IMG/VR virus record: IMGVR_UViG_3300029267_002119
Span: 38,390 to 102,389 of that record
Length of the DNA stretch: 64,000 nt
Direction: 5' to 3' (one strand)
Origin: a virus
How positions within the stretch are numbered: the first letter of the stretch is position 1; every line of letters starts with the position of its first letter. The notes below the pieces were generated by a model that was given only the letters and a program-made list of their open reading frames with translations, had not been told where the DNA came from and did not search any database. Below are positions 17,448 to 26,345 of this stretch, piece by piece. The position numbers and the translations under genes are program-made.

Positions 17448-18739
17448 CAGTTCCCCCTCAGCGCGTCGGTAGCCATGAGGTTCGGTATGACCGGCTGGAT
17501 CGGCTTGCCAGTCGGCGCACCGCTGAAGCCGAGCAGATGCGTGTGGTTCTCGGCCCAGACCAAGAACCGCTCATCGACGAGCCGGTACTTGACCCCGTTC
17601 GCGCCCACGAAGCAGGTCGAGGACCCGAGGGCCGAGATCAGCTCGACCCCTGCGCCAGTCACCCGCCACGGGCCTGTGGACGTGTGGATCGAGCCCCCAT
17701 CCTGCGACGTCTTGGCCCCGGCGAACGTCTCATTCGCGACCCCGCCGCCTGTGATCTGGGTCGGCGCTGACCCCGTGCTCTGCATCGTCAGACCGTTACC
17801 GGCGAGCGTCAGGAGACCGGCGGCCGTCACGGTCGCAGCCCCGCCAGCCGTGACGTTCGCGGTCGTTCCGGCCACCACGTTCACCAGCGCGGCTGCATTG
17901 ACGTTCACGCCGGTCGGACCCATGTTGACGATGTTCCCGTTCGCGTCCTGCACGTTGATCGAGGCAGGCGAGTCGAAGAACTCGGCCTTCTGCTGGCCGG
18001 TCGTCTGCACGGTGATCTTGCTGGGGTTCGTCTCGATCTTGATCGTGTTCCCGTTCGCGAGCTGGAGGACGATGTTGTCCTGGGCGTCGCTGATCTTGAT
18101 GAAGTGGTCGTTCGCGGACCTGTGCTCGATCGCCTCCTGGCCGGAGATGTCGATCCAACTGGACTGACGCCCCCCGAACGACGCGATAACGATCTGCTCC
18201 TCCCCGCTCTTGTCGGAGAGGGTCATCTGGTGGTGCTTCTCGGCCTCGGTTCCCGCCTCTCCCTGGGCGCCGGTCCAGACCTGGACCTTCTGCTCGCCAG
18301 CCTTGTCCTCGAACAGGAGTCCGAGACCCGCCTTCGTCTTGATACCGCGCTTCGTGGGCTCGCCGCCCTCGGTCGCGAACTCCTTCGGCACCTGGGCGCC
18401 GTTCGCGCCCTTGTCCTGGTCCCTGTTCCCCCACCAGGACCCGGAGAACCTCGGCACACGGAGGTCGCCGTAGTCGAACCAGACCCAGACCTTGTCGTCC
18501 TTGTTCGGGGGGAAGAAGATACCCTTGTCCGGCCCAGCGAAGTCCGAGCTGGGGTAGGCCCAGATACTCAGCTCACCCTTGCGGCCGGTCACCGACTCGC
18601 AGCTGACCCTGACTCGGCCCTGGCCCTGCGGATCCTCGTTGTCGACGACGGTCCCCTGATACTTCGAGTAGTGCCTGCCTGTGACGTACTCCAGGCCGCG
18701 ATCTCGGATGTTCTTCACGAATCGGAAGAAGGGACTCAT
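17447..18739 (-). CDS. Central spike protein, gpV/gp5/VgrG-like with beta-helix
   Basis: 430 residues. Residues about 20-110 form an OB-fold domain typical of gpV/gp5 (YSKYQGTVVDNEDPQGQGRV, ELSIWAYPSSDFAG, GIFFPPNKDDKVWVWFDYGD). The C-terminal half has the alternating hydrophobic repeats of a trimeric beta-helix needle (NGNTIKIETNPSKITVQTTG, NVNAAALVNVVAGTTANVTA, GGAATVTAAGLLTLAG). No lysozyme domain is present, unlike T4 gp5. It sits between the hub and gp25-like genes with one-base overlaps, the usual order. Confidence 0.85.
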   Translation of the reverse strand: MSPFFRFVKNIRDRGLEYVTGRHYSKYQGTVVDNEDPQGQGRVRVSCESVTGRKGELSIWAYPSSDFAGPDKGIFFPPNKDDKVWVWFDYGDLRVPRFSGSWWGNRDQDKGANGAQVPKEFATEGGEPTKRGIKTKAGLGLLFEDKAGEQKVQVWTGAQGEAGTEAEKHHQMTLSDKSGEEQIVIASFGGRQSSWIDISGQEAIEHRSANDHFIKISDAQDNIVLQLANGNTIKIETNPSKITVQTTGQQKAEFFDSPASINVQDANGNIVNMGPTGVNVNAAALVNVVAGTTANVTAGGAATVTAAGLLTLAGNGLTMQSTGSAPTQITGGGVANETFAGAKTSQDGGSIHTSTGPWRVTGAGVELISALGSSTCFVGANGVKYRLVDERFLVWAENHTHLLGFSGAPTGKPIQPVIPNLMATDALRGN

Positions 18740-20259
18740 CAGCTGTCGACCCTTTCCTGCGGCTCCGGGTCTACAGCCTCGCCCCCGCCCTCCCTCGTGG
18801 GAGGATCCTGCCCGCCCGTGATCGGAACCTTCCCTGTTCCGGTGTTCTTGTCACCGCTCGAGGACTCTCGTTTCAGCTTCAGATCAGTGGAGTAGCCGTC
18901 CATCCCGATCCGGTGCGTCACCTCGATGATCCGGTAGGCACCGCTGAACGTCTCGCTACCGCACAGCACGCGCACGATCATCATCGGCACCAGATCCGGG
19001 TGACCGAGGACCGTGGCCGTTGCCTCCGTGTTCATCCAGGTGTTCCCGTCCCGGACAGGCTTTTTGGCGTGCTCATCGCGGTTCGGGATAGCATTAGAGT
19101 TTGATTTGTGCGTACCGACCGTGTTCCCCGTCATGGCCGGATTCGGGGTAACCGCTGTCCCCTGCTGATCTACCTGGTAGGTGGTTCCATCTGCGTTCCT
19201 CGCACCGGCCGCATTCAGCTGGCCGGTGTGCTCCTCGTCCGCCATGTCTAGTGGATCGAGCACCAGTGTAGTGACCTCTCCCGTATCCGGGTCGGCGTAC
19301 GAGTGCGTCATGCCTCGACCGGCCGGAGTCGAGAACAAGGTCTCCAGCGCCCTCGTCGAGAACGCCTCCATCGGGATGTCGCGGTCGTTCTCGGGCGCCT
19401 GCATGAACAGCAGGTTGTAGGACGCGTCCACCTTCTTGATCGTGTTCATGTCGCCCACGATCACCTTGTCACCGAGCACGAAGAACGAGCAGCGGTTCGT
19501 ATCGCACAGCTCCTTGAAGAAGAGCCAGTCACTAGAGTTCTGCTCGAGTACCTCCGGCTCCTCCTTGTTGAGCGGCCTCTGTTGGCGGAGCGGCGAGTCA
19601 GCGCCGACCTGCGATACATCCAGCTCCAGGTTGGTCTTCCTGGCGAGGTGTTCGAGAACGGCTAGATCGGTAGCGAACGTCCCGTTCTCCTCAGCCCTAG
19701 CAGCAGCTCCCGAGTTCCTCGCGTAGCTTGTCTTCGCCTGCCTGGCAATTCCGCTGCCGCTGAGGAGGTCCGTGCCGTGGATTGTCACCCGAATGTCGGT
19801 GCCCGACATATCGAGACCCGGCTTCGTGATCATGAAGATGTGCTTGTCGCTGGTGAGCTTCTTCGCGGTGGGCGTGCTCGGCAGCCAGCCCCACTCGATC
19901 ACCATGACGCCGTTCCTCTGGATCGCGCGGTCATCGACGATCTTGACCGCGTCGGCGAACGGCGGCTCGAGCGTCACCGTCGCCTCGGCGAAGCCGCCGC
20001 CCTCGAGCCTGATCTCGATCGATGGGGAAAAGCTCCGCAGCCAACTGCTGTAGTCGAACTCGAGCGTGATGTCACCGCTGCTCGTCTGGCCCTTGGACTC
20101 CTCAATGGGCTGACGCTCGTTGTTGCCAACCTGCTCGCCATCGACGTTGACGTTCCCCTCGAGCTGCTCCACGGTGAGGAACTTCAACGTGAAGAACGGC
20201 GCGAAGAAGTCACCTGTACCTTCGGCGCCGGAAAGCGGGTTGTAGCGCCCGTCGCCCAC
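18739..20259 (-). CDS. Baseplate hub protein, gpD/T4 gp27-like
   Basis: 506 residues. The N-terminal beta-barrel region (FFTLKFLTVEQLEGNVNVDG, ATVTLEPPFADAVKIVDD) and the middle SDWLFFKELCDTNRCSFFVL, a common hub-protein element where a cysteine- or aromatic-rich helix follows a short loop, match the phage late control D / gp27 group. The region with MIVRVLCGSETFSGAYRIIE and THRIGMDGYSTDLKLKRES is the usual final domain, where hubs end with a strand pair then a disordered tail. The last 40 residues are Gly/Pro/Glu rich and probably disordered. The neighbours (tape measure upstream, spike downstream) agree. Confidence 0.75.
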   Translation of the reverse strand: MGDGRYNPLSGAEGTGDFFAPFFTLKFLTVEQLEGNVNVDGEQVGNNERQPIEESKGQTSSGDITLEFDYSSWLRSFSPSIEIRLEGGGFAEATVTLEPPFADAVKIVDDRAIQRNGVMVIEWGWLPSTPTAKKLTSDKHIFMITKPGLDMSGTDIRVTIHGTDLLSGSGIARQAKTSYARNSGAAARAEENGTFATDLAVLEHLARKTNLELDVSQVGADSPLRQQRPLNKEEPEVLEQNSSDWLFFKELCDTNRCSFFVLGDKVIVGDMNTIKKVDASYNLLFMQAPENDRDIPMEAFSTRALETLFSTPAGRGMTHSYADPDTGEVTTLVLDPLDMADEEHTGQLNAAGARNADGTTYQVDQQGTAVTPNPAMTGNTVGTHKSNSNAIPNRDEHAKKPVRDGNTWMNTEATATVLGHPDLVPMMIVRVLCGSETFSGAYRIIEVTHRIGMDGYSTDLKLKRESSSGDKNTGTGKVPITGGQDPPTREGGGEAVDPEPQERVDS

Positions 20260-20567
20260 TAGAGGAAGCCCCTCTCACTGAGACTGAGCCTGGTCGGAAC
20301 CTGGATACGGAGGCCGGGAAGGAAGTCGTTCGGCCAGAGCCGCATGTCGTTGCGGAGCATGATGAGGTGGCCGGTCGCGTCGTCGCCCAGCTCCTCGTCA
20401 GCCAGGCTGTCTGGGCGGTCGAGGTAGTGGACGACGTACTCGTGGTCGTCCGAGTGAGGGTTGAGGGCCGGTGGGCGCGTCTTGTCCCACCAGATCACCT
20501 CCTCGTACTTGACGAGCGTCGAAAAACGCAGCGGACCCTTTGGGTTTCGTCTGATCGGACTCGCCAT
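20259..20567 (-). CDS. Small baseplate protein, probably LysM-like (gpX/XkdP position)
   Basis: 102 residues between tape measure and hub genes, overlapping both by one base. The C-terminal part, LRNDMRLWPNDFLPGLRIQV followed by PTRL, looks like the end of a LysM-like fold (a 'GxxLxIP' turn). In P2-, Mu- and SPO1-like myoviruses a LysM or tail-X protein lies here and caps the tube at the hub. The match is weak at the N-terminus. Confidence 0.5.
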   Translation of the reverse strand: MASPIRRNPKGPLRFSTLVKYEEVIWWDKTRPPALNPHSDDHEYVVHYLDRPDSLADEELGDDATGHLIMLRNDMRLWPNDFLPGLRIQVPTRLSLSERGFL

Positions 20568-23500
20568 TACATCTGCGCCTCCTCAACAGACGCCTTCCGA
20601 GCCATGTGCTCATCGATGCCGTTGCCGACGCCCCGGAACACGACGCGCACCTTCTGATCGCCGCCGCCGCGCCCCTCGAGCTTCCTAACCAGCGCGGCCC
20701 ACGCCTCAGCTGGGATGCCGCCCGCGCCCGCGCCCTTGCCCGCGCTATCCGCGACCTCGCCCGGGGCCTTGCCCTTCATGGCAGCTTCCAGGCCACGGCG
20801 CTTGGCCTCGGCAAATCTCGTGATCCCCTCGTCCAGCTCGATCTCGCCCTTGGCGACCGACGATGCGATGTCGCTCAGGGACTTCTCCATGTGCGACCTG
20901 AGGCGGCGCTCGGCCTCGCGCATACCGGACGCGCTGAGAGCGGTACCCTTCTCGGCCAGCTCTCGGAGAGCCTGCTCCGTGTGGCTCTTCGCCCGGCGGC
21001 GGAACTCGGCGGCCTCGCCGAAGTTCTCGTTGTTCTCCTTGCGCTTCCGCCTGTTCAGCTCCAACTCGGCGCGCGAATTGGCCACTTCCGTTTCGGCGAT
21101 GACCTTCTGGTCGTCCATGAACTTCAGCGCCGACTGGTGGGCGTCGTCTAGACCCTCCTTCATACCGGCCACACCCGACGTCACGGCCTTCTGCTCGGCC
21201 GCAATTCGCTGCTGCGTGGTCTCCCAGTCGGCGCCCAGCCCGGATATTCTGGCTTGCTCGTCGGCGGCGGCCGTCAGGGACGCGGCCATGTCCCTACCGA
21301 AGCCTACGGCACTGGACCGCACGCCACGGATAGCGGTAAGCGCCTCCAGCGCCATGTCCGACGCCCCGCGTGGTCCGTAGTTGTATGCGTAGTCCAATAG
21401 CTTCTCAACAGCGGTGAGCGCTCCGCTAAGGATGCCGTTTTCTCCCAGCAGCATGTCGGAGATGGCCTTCGCGGCAGTGAGCCCGGCCACCTTGATCGCC
21501 GCCCAGCCCTTCTCCCAGCTTCCACTGAAGGCATCGACAACGAACTGTCCGACACCTTTGATCGCCACGATCGCGTTGGAGATCTTCTCGAACGAGCTGA
21601 GAGCGATCTGCGCGACCGACACCCACATGCCGCCCATGTGCTCGAGCAGGAACTTGCCCACGGTGATGCCGAGGCTCTTGATCTCGAAGAACGAGACCTT
21701 GAAGCTGAGTCCGATCCCCCCAATGATGTCGCTCAGGCCGTGCTCCCAGATGTCGCCTAGCTCCGGGAAGAACTTCTCAGCAAGCCAGCTGGGGATGCCA
21801 AGCAGGATGTTGTCGAGGAAGGTACCGAGAGTGACGATGGCCGTCTCCACAGCGCCTTGGAAGATGTCCAGCCCGGACGCCTCGGGATCGGAGAGCACCT
21901 TGCTCATGCGATCCATCCCGTCCATCACCGCGTCGATCCCGGAGACGATCAGCCCGATCGGTCCCAGGATCTTGAGGAGCCTGGGGCCAATCGCTCGCAA
22001 CGCCCCGGCGAGCTTGGGGAACCGGCCGAACAACTTGCCGATCGCATTCAGCTTGCCGATGGCCCCCGTAGCACCACCAGCCACGCCCAGCAGCGTGCCG
22101 AACGCTGTCCCCAGGAGCAGGACGCCTTTGCCGACAGTACCCAGGATCGGCGCAAGGGCCTGACCCCACTCGCGCATCCGCTCGCTCTCGATGAAGTCCT
22201 TGATCGTCAAGCTGAGACTGGCGAGCGTGTCCTTCGCCCCACCGAAGGCGTCCTTCAGCACGTCGATCAGTCCGGTCTGCGTGAGGAACGCGATGCCGAG
22301 CTGCTTGACGTTGAACCACATCTTCTGTAGTTCCTTCGTCGTGTCGAGCATTCCAGACGTCAGCTCGTCGAACGACTGGACTCCGGCAGCAGTCCCGAGC
22401 GCGCGACGCCGTTCGGCTTCCTCCTGCTCGCGCACCATCGCGTTGTAGTCCTCGGTGTGCTCGATCGCTCGCATGAGTTCTGCGGGCAGCTCGTCACGGA
22501 GCTGCTCCATGAACCTGTCACGGAGGAACTGGGACGGGATCGAGTCGATGTGACCGCGCAGGGATGTGACGAACCCGAGCGTGTCCGTCTGCGCCTGACG
22601 CATCAGTGCGCCGCTCTGGTCGAGCGAGATCCCGGTCTCCATCATTGCCATCTGGAGCGGGTCGAAGCTGTCGCTGAGACCGAGGAACACGCGCCGCTGC
22701 GTCTGCGACGCCCTGGCGAAGCGCTCGAACGTGCGCTGGGCGGCCTGGACAGCCTCGGCCATCGTCTTGCCGAACGCCTTGGCGTAGACACCGGCCGTCT
22801 GGGAGACGCTCTTCACGATCCCAGCGCCGGAGCCGACCACGGCCTTGCCGAACGAGACTGTGGCGTCCATTGCGCCCTCGATCACGCCCGGGAGCTGCTC
22901 CATCATCCCCGGCATTCGGAACGCCGACTGGAACTTGGTGGCATCGTCCAGCGCCCCGACCATCGAGCCACCGAACGTCCGCATAGCGGAATCGGCCTTC
23001 GCGATCTCCTGACCAGACACACCATATAGGTCGTTGAGCGCGATGAACGCCTGCTGCTGGTCCTCGGACAGCTCGGTGAGAGAGACACCGGCCGCCGCCA
23101 AGCCCTGGGTCATCCGGGTGACTTCGCCAATGCTGAACTGTGTCGTACCGACCAGCTGAAGCATGTCGCTGCGAAGCTCGAACGCGGCCTCGCGCCCCTC
23201 GCCGAATCCTGCCGCCATCTTCCGTGACGAGTCCTCCAGTTCGAGGAACGTGTCCCGTTCCCGGCCGAGGAATTCCAGGTTCTCGACGTCCTGCACGAAA
23301 CCAGAGATCGCCTGGCCGCTCTCCTTCAGCTCCCGGGCGAGTGCGGAGAACGCGGGATGGACCTTCGTGGCCGTACTGAGAAGCTCCCTGAATGAGCCGA
23401 CCGTCTTCCCGGCCCCGAGCGCAACGCGCTCGAGCGCGTCCATGTTCTCCCACGTCACCGAGGTGAACCGGCCCTGCTCATCCCGGACCTGGCTCATCCA

Positions 23501-23812
23501 CCGGGGCAACCCCTGAAGGTCGGTACCAACCAGGCCCAGCGCCTTGCTGAGGAGACCGGCCGACGCGGTAAACCTGTTGAAGGCCAGCCCTGTCTCGGTG
23601 ATCTTGATGGTCAGATCCTCGCCACCCTCGGCCGCCTCGTCCATCGCCGGAGCGACGGACCCGCCGACTAACGCGTGGTCGAGTCCCCCAGCCGCCTTCG
23701 TCGCCGCCTCGGTCGACGAGGCCAACGACACCAGCGCCGCGTCAACCGATTTGATCGGCTTCGTCGCGTGATCGACAACTGTGAGGCCGATTCCGAGGTT
23801 ATAGAGTTCCAC
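20567..23812 (-). CDS. Tape measure protein
   Basis: 1081 residues, the longest protein in the window. It is mostly helical, with long Ala/Glu/Lys/Arg-rich stretches (MAEAVQAAQRTFERFARASQ; AEFRRRAKSHTEQALRELAE) and a hydrophobic glycine-rich zone around residues 555-640 (GKGVLLLGTAFGTLLGVAGG, KILGPIGLIVSGIDAVMDG), as found in tape measure proteins that insert into the host membrane. It sits directly after the frameshifted assembly chaperone and before the hub genes, the universal tail order. Length predicts a tail of roughly 160 nm if the usual 1.5 angstrom per residue holds. Confidence 0.85.
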   Translation of the reverse strand: MELYNLGIGLTVVDHATKPIKSVDAALVSLASSTEAATKAAGGLDHALVGGSVAPAMDEAAEGGEDLTIKITETGLAFNRFTASAGLLSKALGLVGTDLQGLPRWMSQVRDEQGRFTSVTWENMDALERVALGAGKTVGSFRELLSTATKVHPAFSALARELKESGQAISGFVQDVENLEFLGRERDTFLELEDSSRKMAAGFGEGREAAFELRSDMLQLVGTTQFSIGEVTRMTQGLAAAGVSLTELSEDQQQAFIALNDLYGVSGQEIAKADSAMRTFGGSMVGALDDATKFQSAFRMPGMMEQLPGVIEGAMDATVSFGKAVVGSGAGIVKSVSQTAGVYAKAFGKTMAEAVQAAQRTFERFARASQTQRRVFLGLSDSFDPLQMAMMETGISLDQSGALMRQAQTDTLGFVTSLRGHIDSIPSQFLRDRFMEQLRDELPAELMRAIEHTEDYNAMVREQEEAERRRALGTAAGVQSFDELTSGMLDTTKELQKMWFNVKQLGIAFLTQTGLIDVLKDAFGGAKDTLASLSLTIKDFIESERMREWGQALAPILGTVGKGVLLLGTAFGTLLGVAGGATGAIGKLNAIGKLFGRFPKLAGALRAIGPRLLKILGPIGLIVSGIDAVMDGMDRMSKVLSDPEASGLDIFQGAVETAIVTLGTFLDNILLGIPSWLAEKFFPELGDIWEHGLSDIIGGIGLSFKVSFFEIKSLGITVGKFLLEHMGGMWVSVAQIALSSFEKISNAIVAIKGVGQFVVDAFSGSWEKGWAAIKVAGLTAAKAISDMLLGENGILSGALTAVEKLLDYAYNYGPRGASDMALEALTAIRGVRSSAVGFGRDMAASLTAAADEQARISGLGADWETTQQRIAAEQKAVTSGVAGMKEGLDDAHQSALKFMDDQKVIAETEVANSRAELELNRRKRKENNENFGEAAEFRRRAKSHTEQALRELAEKGTALSASGMREAERRLRSHMEKSLSDIASSVAKGEIELDEGITRFAEAKRRGLEAAMKGKAPGEVADSAGKGAGAGGIPAEAWAALVRKLEGRGGGDQKVRVVFRGVGNGIDEHMARKASVEEAQM

Positions 23813-24148
23813 TTAGACTCCCCAGGCAGCTCCAGCAGATGGCCTCTCTGCGACCGGCTGAGAGGCGTGAGGGCTCAGACCAGTCGAGTATGTCACCTGG
23901 CGCTGAGTCCCACCGCCGCCACCCGTCTTCCGCGTTCGGACGATCTCCTCTCGTATTTTCACCAACCGATGCCTTCGTGACGAGGGCATACTCATCACGG
24001 CGTCGTACGGCTGATTGTAGGCTTCCATGAGGAACACGATGTCGTGCTCCAGATTCGCCCGGGAACCAAGAGGTAGGAACGCATGGAAGCGCGGTCCTAC
24101 AACCAGTTCAGCCCCTCGGCCGTAACAGGCTCGGCTCCCGTGTTCGAG
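23813..24148 (-). CDS. Tail assembly chaperone, -1 frameshift extension (gpT-like part)
   Basis: This frame has no stop from the slippery site at 24148-24154 to 23813. It would add 111 residues to the chaperone, giving about 394 in total. Conserved-looking parts are RFHAFLPLGSRANLEHDIVF and LMEAYNQPYDAVMSMPSSRR, followed by HRLVKIREEI and a Gly-rich tail. The 'MPSSRRHRL' motif before a helix is typical of the second half of tail assembly chaperones. It could also be translated alone from GTG at 24037 (GGAG eight bases upstream) or ATG at 24028. Its place just before the tape measure gene is that of lambda gpGT. Confidence 0.65.
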   Translation of the reverse strand, partial: LEHGSRACYGRGAELVVGPRFHAFLPLGSRANLEHDIVFLMEAYNQPYDAVMSMPSSRRHRLVKIREEIVRTRKTGGGGGTQRQVTYSTGLSPHASQPVAERPSAGAAWGV

Positions 24149-24996
24149 AAAAAAGCCTGCCCCAGGTCGAGCGGGAACTCGAACTCGCAGTTGCAGAGGC
24201 GGCCCTGGCAGCTGACCTGGACGCTCGTGTCCACGTCGGCCTCCATCGCGTTGTAGACCTCGCGGAGATGGTTCCGGTCGTCCTTCGGGAGCGCCTTCAC
24301 CAGATCCAGGTCTCGCTTCGGATCGCCGAGCGTGATCATCTGCTTCTGCTTCTGTGGTGGCTGACCGTCAGCCCCAGGAACTTCTGTCTCGACCTCGAGC
24401 TGCTCGAGCCTGGCGAGGATCGCGTAGGACCGCAGATCCTTCTGGTTCAGGCTCAGGCCCGTGAGCTTCTCCTCGTGGCTGGCCGTCAGCACGCGCACGA
24501 TCGCCTTCCGGCCGGACCGGCGGAGCACGACCTCGACGCGGCGCTTCGACACCCGATCCTCGGGGACCTCGGTCATCTCGATCGTCCGCAGGTCGAGCTG
24601 CTTGTTCTTGTTCAGGTGGCCGCAGCGCGGGCACGTCCGCTCGAACTTGTAGACGTCACCGCAGGAGCAGCGGCGGAGGAAGATCCGCATCGCCAGCCGG
24701 TCCGACGACGTGATCGGCAGACCCGCCTTCAGGTCGTCACCGATGATCGCCTTGATCTTCTCAGGATCGGTCTCGTTGCCGATCTTCTCGCAGCAGGCCG
24801 AGAGGAGCATGGTTGTCCGCTCGTGAACAGGCAGCTCGTCATCGTCCATGATGTCTTCCTCCGTGCCGGTCATCTCACGGAGGACGATGGTCTTGTGGAC
24901 CTTGCCCTGCTCGTCCACGTAACCGCAGGGGAGTTGGTACTGCCCCCTACCACGCCCAAATACTTCAACACCCGGTACGTCTACGATCCCCGGCAC
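24097..24996 (-). CDS. Tail assembly chaperone, zero-frame product (T4 gp26-like family, zinc ribbon)
   Basis: 299 residues from GTG at 24996, which has AGGAGG five bases upstream; the long frame further upstream is a shadow of the endonuclease gene. After a short N-terminus the protein has VHKTIVLREMTGTEEDIMDD, a TTMLLSACCEKIG helix, SDRLAMRIFLRRCSCGDVYK and CPRCGHLNKNKQLDL. This layout resembles the T4 baseplate/gp26 family, including a CxC...CxxC zinc ribbon. The order tube, chaperone, tape measure and the frameshift near its 3' end identify it as the gpG counterpart. The first 18 codons are duplicated, with changed codons, 1.4 kb upstream beyond a homing endonuclease gene. Confidence 0.7.
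   Translation of the reverse strand: MPGIVDVPGVEVFGRGRGQYQLPCGYVDEQGKVHKTIVLREMTGTEEDIMDDDELPVHERTTMLLSACCEKIGNETDPEKIKAIIGDDLKAGLPITSSDRLAMRIFLRRCSCGDVYKFERTCPRCGHLNKNKQLDLRTIEMTEVPEDRVSKRRVEVVLRRSGRKAIVRVLTASHEEKLTGLSLNQKDLRSYAILARLEQLEVETEVPGADGQPPQKQKQMITLGDPKRDLDLVKALPKDDRNHLREVYNAMEADVDTSVQVSCQGRLCNCEFEFPLDLGQAFFSNTGAEPVTAEGLNWL
24148..24154 (-). promoter_or_regulatory. Programmed -1 frameshift slippery site, T TTT TTC
   Basis: Read on the minus strand in the chaperone frame, GCT TTT TTC holds the heptamer T TTT TTC, a canonical X XXY YYZ slippery site. It occurs at codons 282-283, 16 codons before the zero-frame stop. After a -1 shift the frame stays open for 111 codons up to the tape measure gene. 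I see no obvious strong downstream pseudoknot by eye. Confidence 0.65.
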
Positions 24997-25976
24997 GCTT
25001 TCCTCCTGACCACGCCTCGCTTGCGTAACTCGTCGTAGACGGTGCCCAACGGAACACCGATCTTCTCTGACACCTCGTTCAGCGACAGCCCCTTCCTGTA
25101 GAGCTGTTCCGCTTTGTTTCTCTTCGATGGTGCGAAGCTGGAGTTGAGCAGCTTGGCTTCGGACACACCGCGAACCACACCGGCGATGTGGAGCACACGC
25201 AGCACACTCGACTTCGCACGCCCGACCTCGCGTCCAACCTCGATCGCCGACATGCCGCTCTCGTAGAGCTTGATGATCTGCTTGCGCACCGCCCGATTCA
25301 TGCGCGTGCGGAACCTGTGATCGACTAGCGTCTCCGGTCGTAGGTCCAAGATCCCGCGCCTCTTCAGCTGGGCCTTGCGCCACAGCTTCAATCTGATCTC
25401 TGAATGCCTCTCCCGAAAGCGCTCGATCTTCTCGGCACCCTCCGGGGAGAGCCAGCCTTTGACCTCGATCAAGTAGTCGATCTCGCCACCGCTGTTGTAG
25501 ATCCAGAAGTCCGGCAGGTAGTCGTCGAACTGCTCGACCTCGTAGTCCCAGTTGAACCTGCGCGCATCGAGCCAGGCGGCGGTCTTCGCCTCCCACGAAG
25601 ATCGGAAGAAGAACACGCGACCCAGCCGATCGCGGAAGGTGAAGCCGCGACACCTGTCTCGTCCGCGAACATCGACACCCTCTTCGAGCAGCACGCGCTT
25701 GATCGGGCTCGCCGAGCACTCGAACCACTCGGCCAACCAGTTGACCGACTCCCCGGCCTCGTAGCGACTGACAATCTCGGCCCGCGCGCTCGGATCATCC
25801 GCGAACAGATGCCGCTTGCGTGCCGGATGACGGCGCGTGCGCCCCAGCTCGCGACGGACGAGCCAGACGGACAACCCAGTCGCAGCCGAGACCTCATCCA
25901 GCGTAGCTCCGGCCTTGTATCGACAGCGCACCTCGGCACGCTTCGCCGCAGACACGTTGGTCCTCGGGCGTCCCAT
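24981..25976 (-). CDS. Homing endonuclease, PD-(D/E)XK type flanked by helix-turn-helix repeats
   Basis: 331 residues from ATG at 25976 (GGAGG four to five bases upstream; a GTG at 26009 has no such site). Two helix-turn-helix repeats come first (RYKAGATLDEVSAATGLSVW; RYEAGESVNWLAEWFECSAS). The nuclease core follows: FRSSWEAKTAAWL, then YLPDFWIYNSGG and DYLIEVKGWLSPEG, giving the E...D...ExK pattern of PD-(D/E)XK nucleases related to Vsr/EDxHD homing enzymes. Two more helix-turn-helix repeats end the protein (LYESGMSAIEVGREVGRAKS; LYRKGLSLNEVSEKIGVPLG). Its stop overlaps the chaperone start by 16 bases. GC is lower than in neighbours by eye, which suggests recent arrival. Confidence 0.7.
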   Translation of the reverse strand: MGRPRTNVSAAKRAEVRCRYKAGATLDEVSAATGLSVWLVRRELGRTRRHPARKRHLFADDPSARAEIVSRYEAGESVNWLAEWFECSASPIKRVLLEEGVDVRGRDRCRGFTFRDRLGRVFFFRSSWEAKTAAWLDARRFNWDYEVEQFDDYLPDFWIYNSGGEIDYLIEVKGWLSPEGAEKIERFRERHSEIRLKLWRKAQLKRRGILDLRPETLVDHRFRTRMNRAVRKQIIKLYESGMSAIEVGREVGRAKSSVLRVLHIAGVVRGVSEAKLLNSSFAPSKRNKAEQLYRKGLSLNEVSEKIGVPLGTVYDELRKRGVVRRKACRGS

Positions 25977-26009
25977 ACTACCTCCGCGTTTCCGCAGACA
26001 TAGTAGCAC

Positions 26010-26345
26010 TTAGTCGCCCCCTCCCAAAGAAGCGAGCTGCTCCTCGGTCACAGCCTGCGTCGCTCGGAGCTTCACCGGACCGGGGTCCGTGGCATCCCAG
26101 ATGACCTCGATCCGCTGGAACCCGTCATCTCGGTTGGCGCCCTGCTCGGCGACCAGCGCCAGCGCTTCGGGCGACAGGTGGAAGCGAAAGCCGGGGTAGT
26201 CCTGGTCCCACTCCCCAGACGGTAGCGAGCTAGCGTCCGGGCCGAACTCGCCCGGCGTGAACGTGAGCACGTACTGCGGCCGATAGGGAATCTCGTAGGC
26301 GCGGAGCACGATGTCGCCGTTGTCGTCCCGGGCGTAGTCCTTCAT
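26010..26345 (-). CDS. Unknown 111-residue protein inside the chaperone insertion
   Basis: ATG at 26345 overlaps the TGA of the interrupted chaperone start, so ribosomes finishing that 19-residue peptide could reinitiate here. The product begins MKDYARDDNGDIVLRAYEIP and has QYVLTFTPGEFGPDASSLPS and RIEVIWDATDPGPVKLRATQ. No family recognised. It does not resemble the chaperone. It may be a passenger of the mobile insertion or a displaced tail gene; the sequence alone cannot decide. Confidence 0.5.
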   Translation of the reverse strand: MKDYARDDNGDIVLRAYEIPYRPQYVLTFTPGEFGPDASSLPSGEWDQDYPGFRFHLSPEALALVAEQGANRDDGFQRIEVIWDATDPGPVKLRATQAVTEEQLASLGGGD

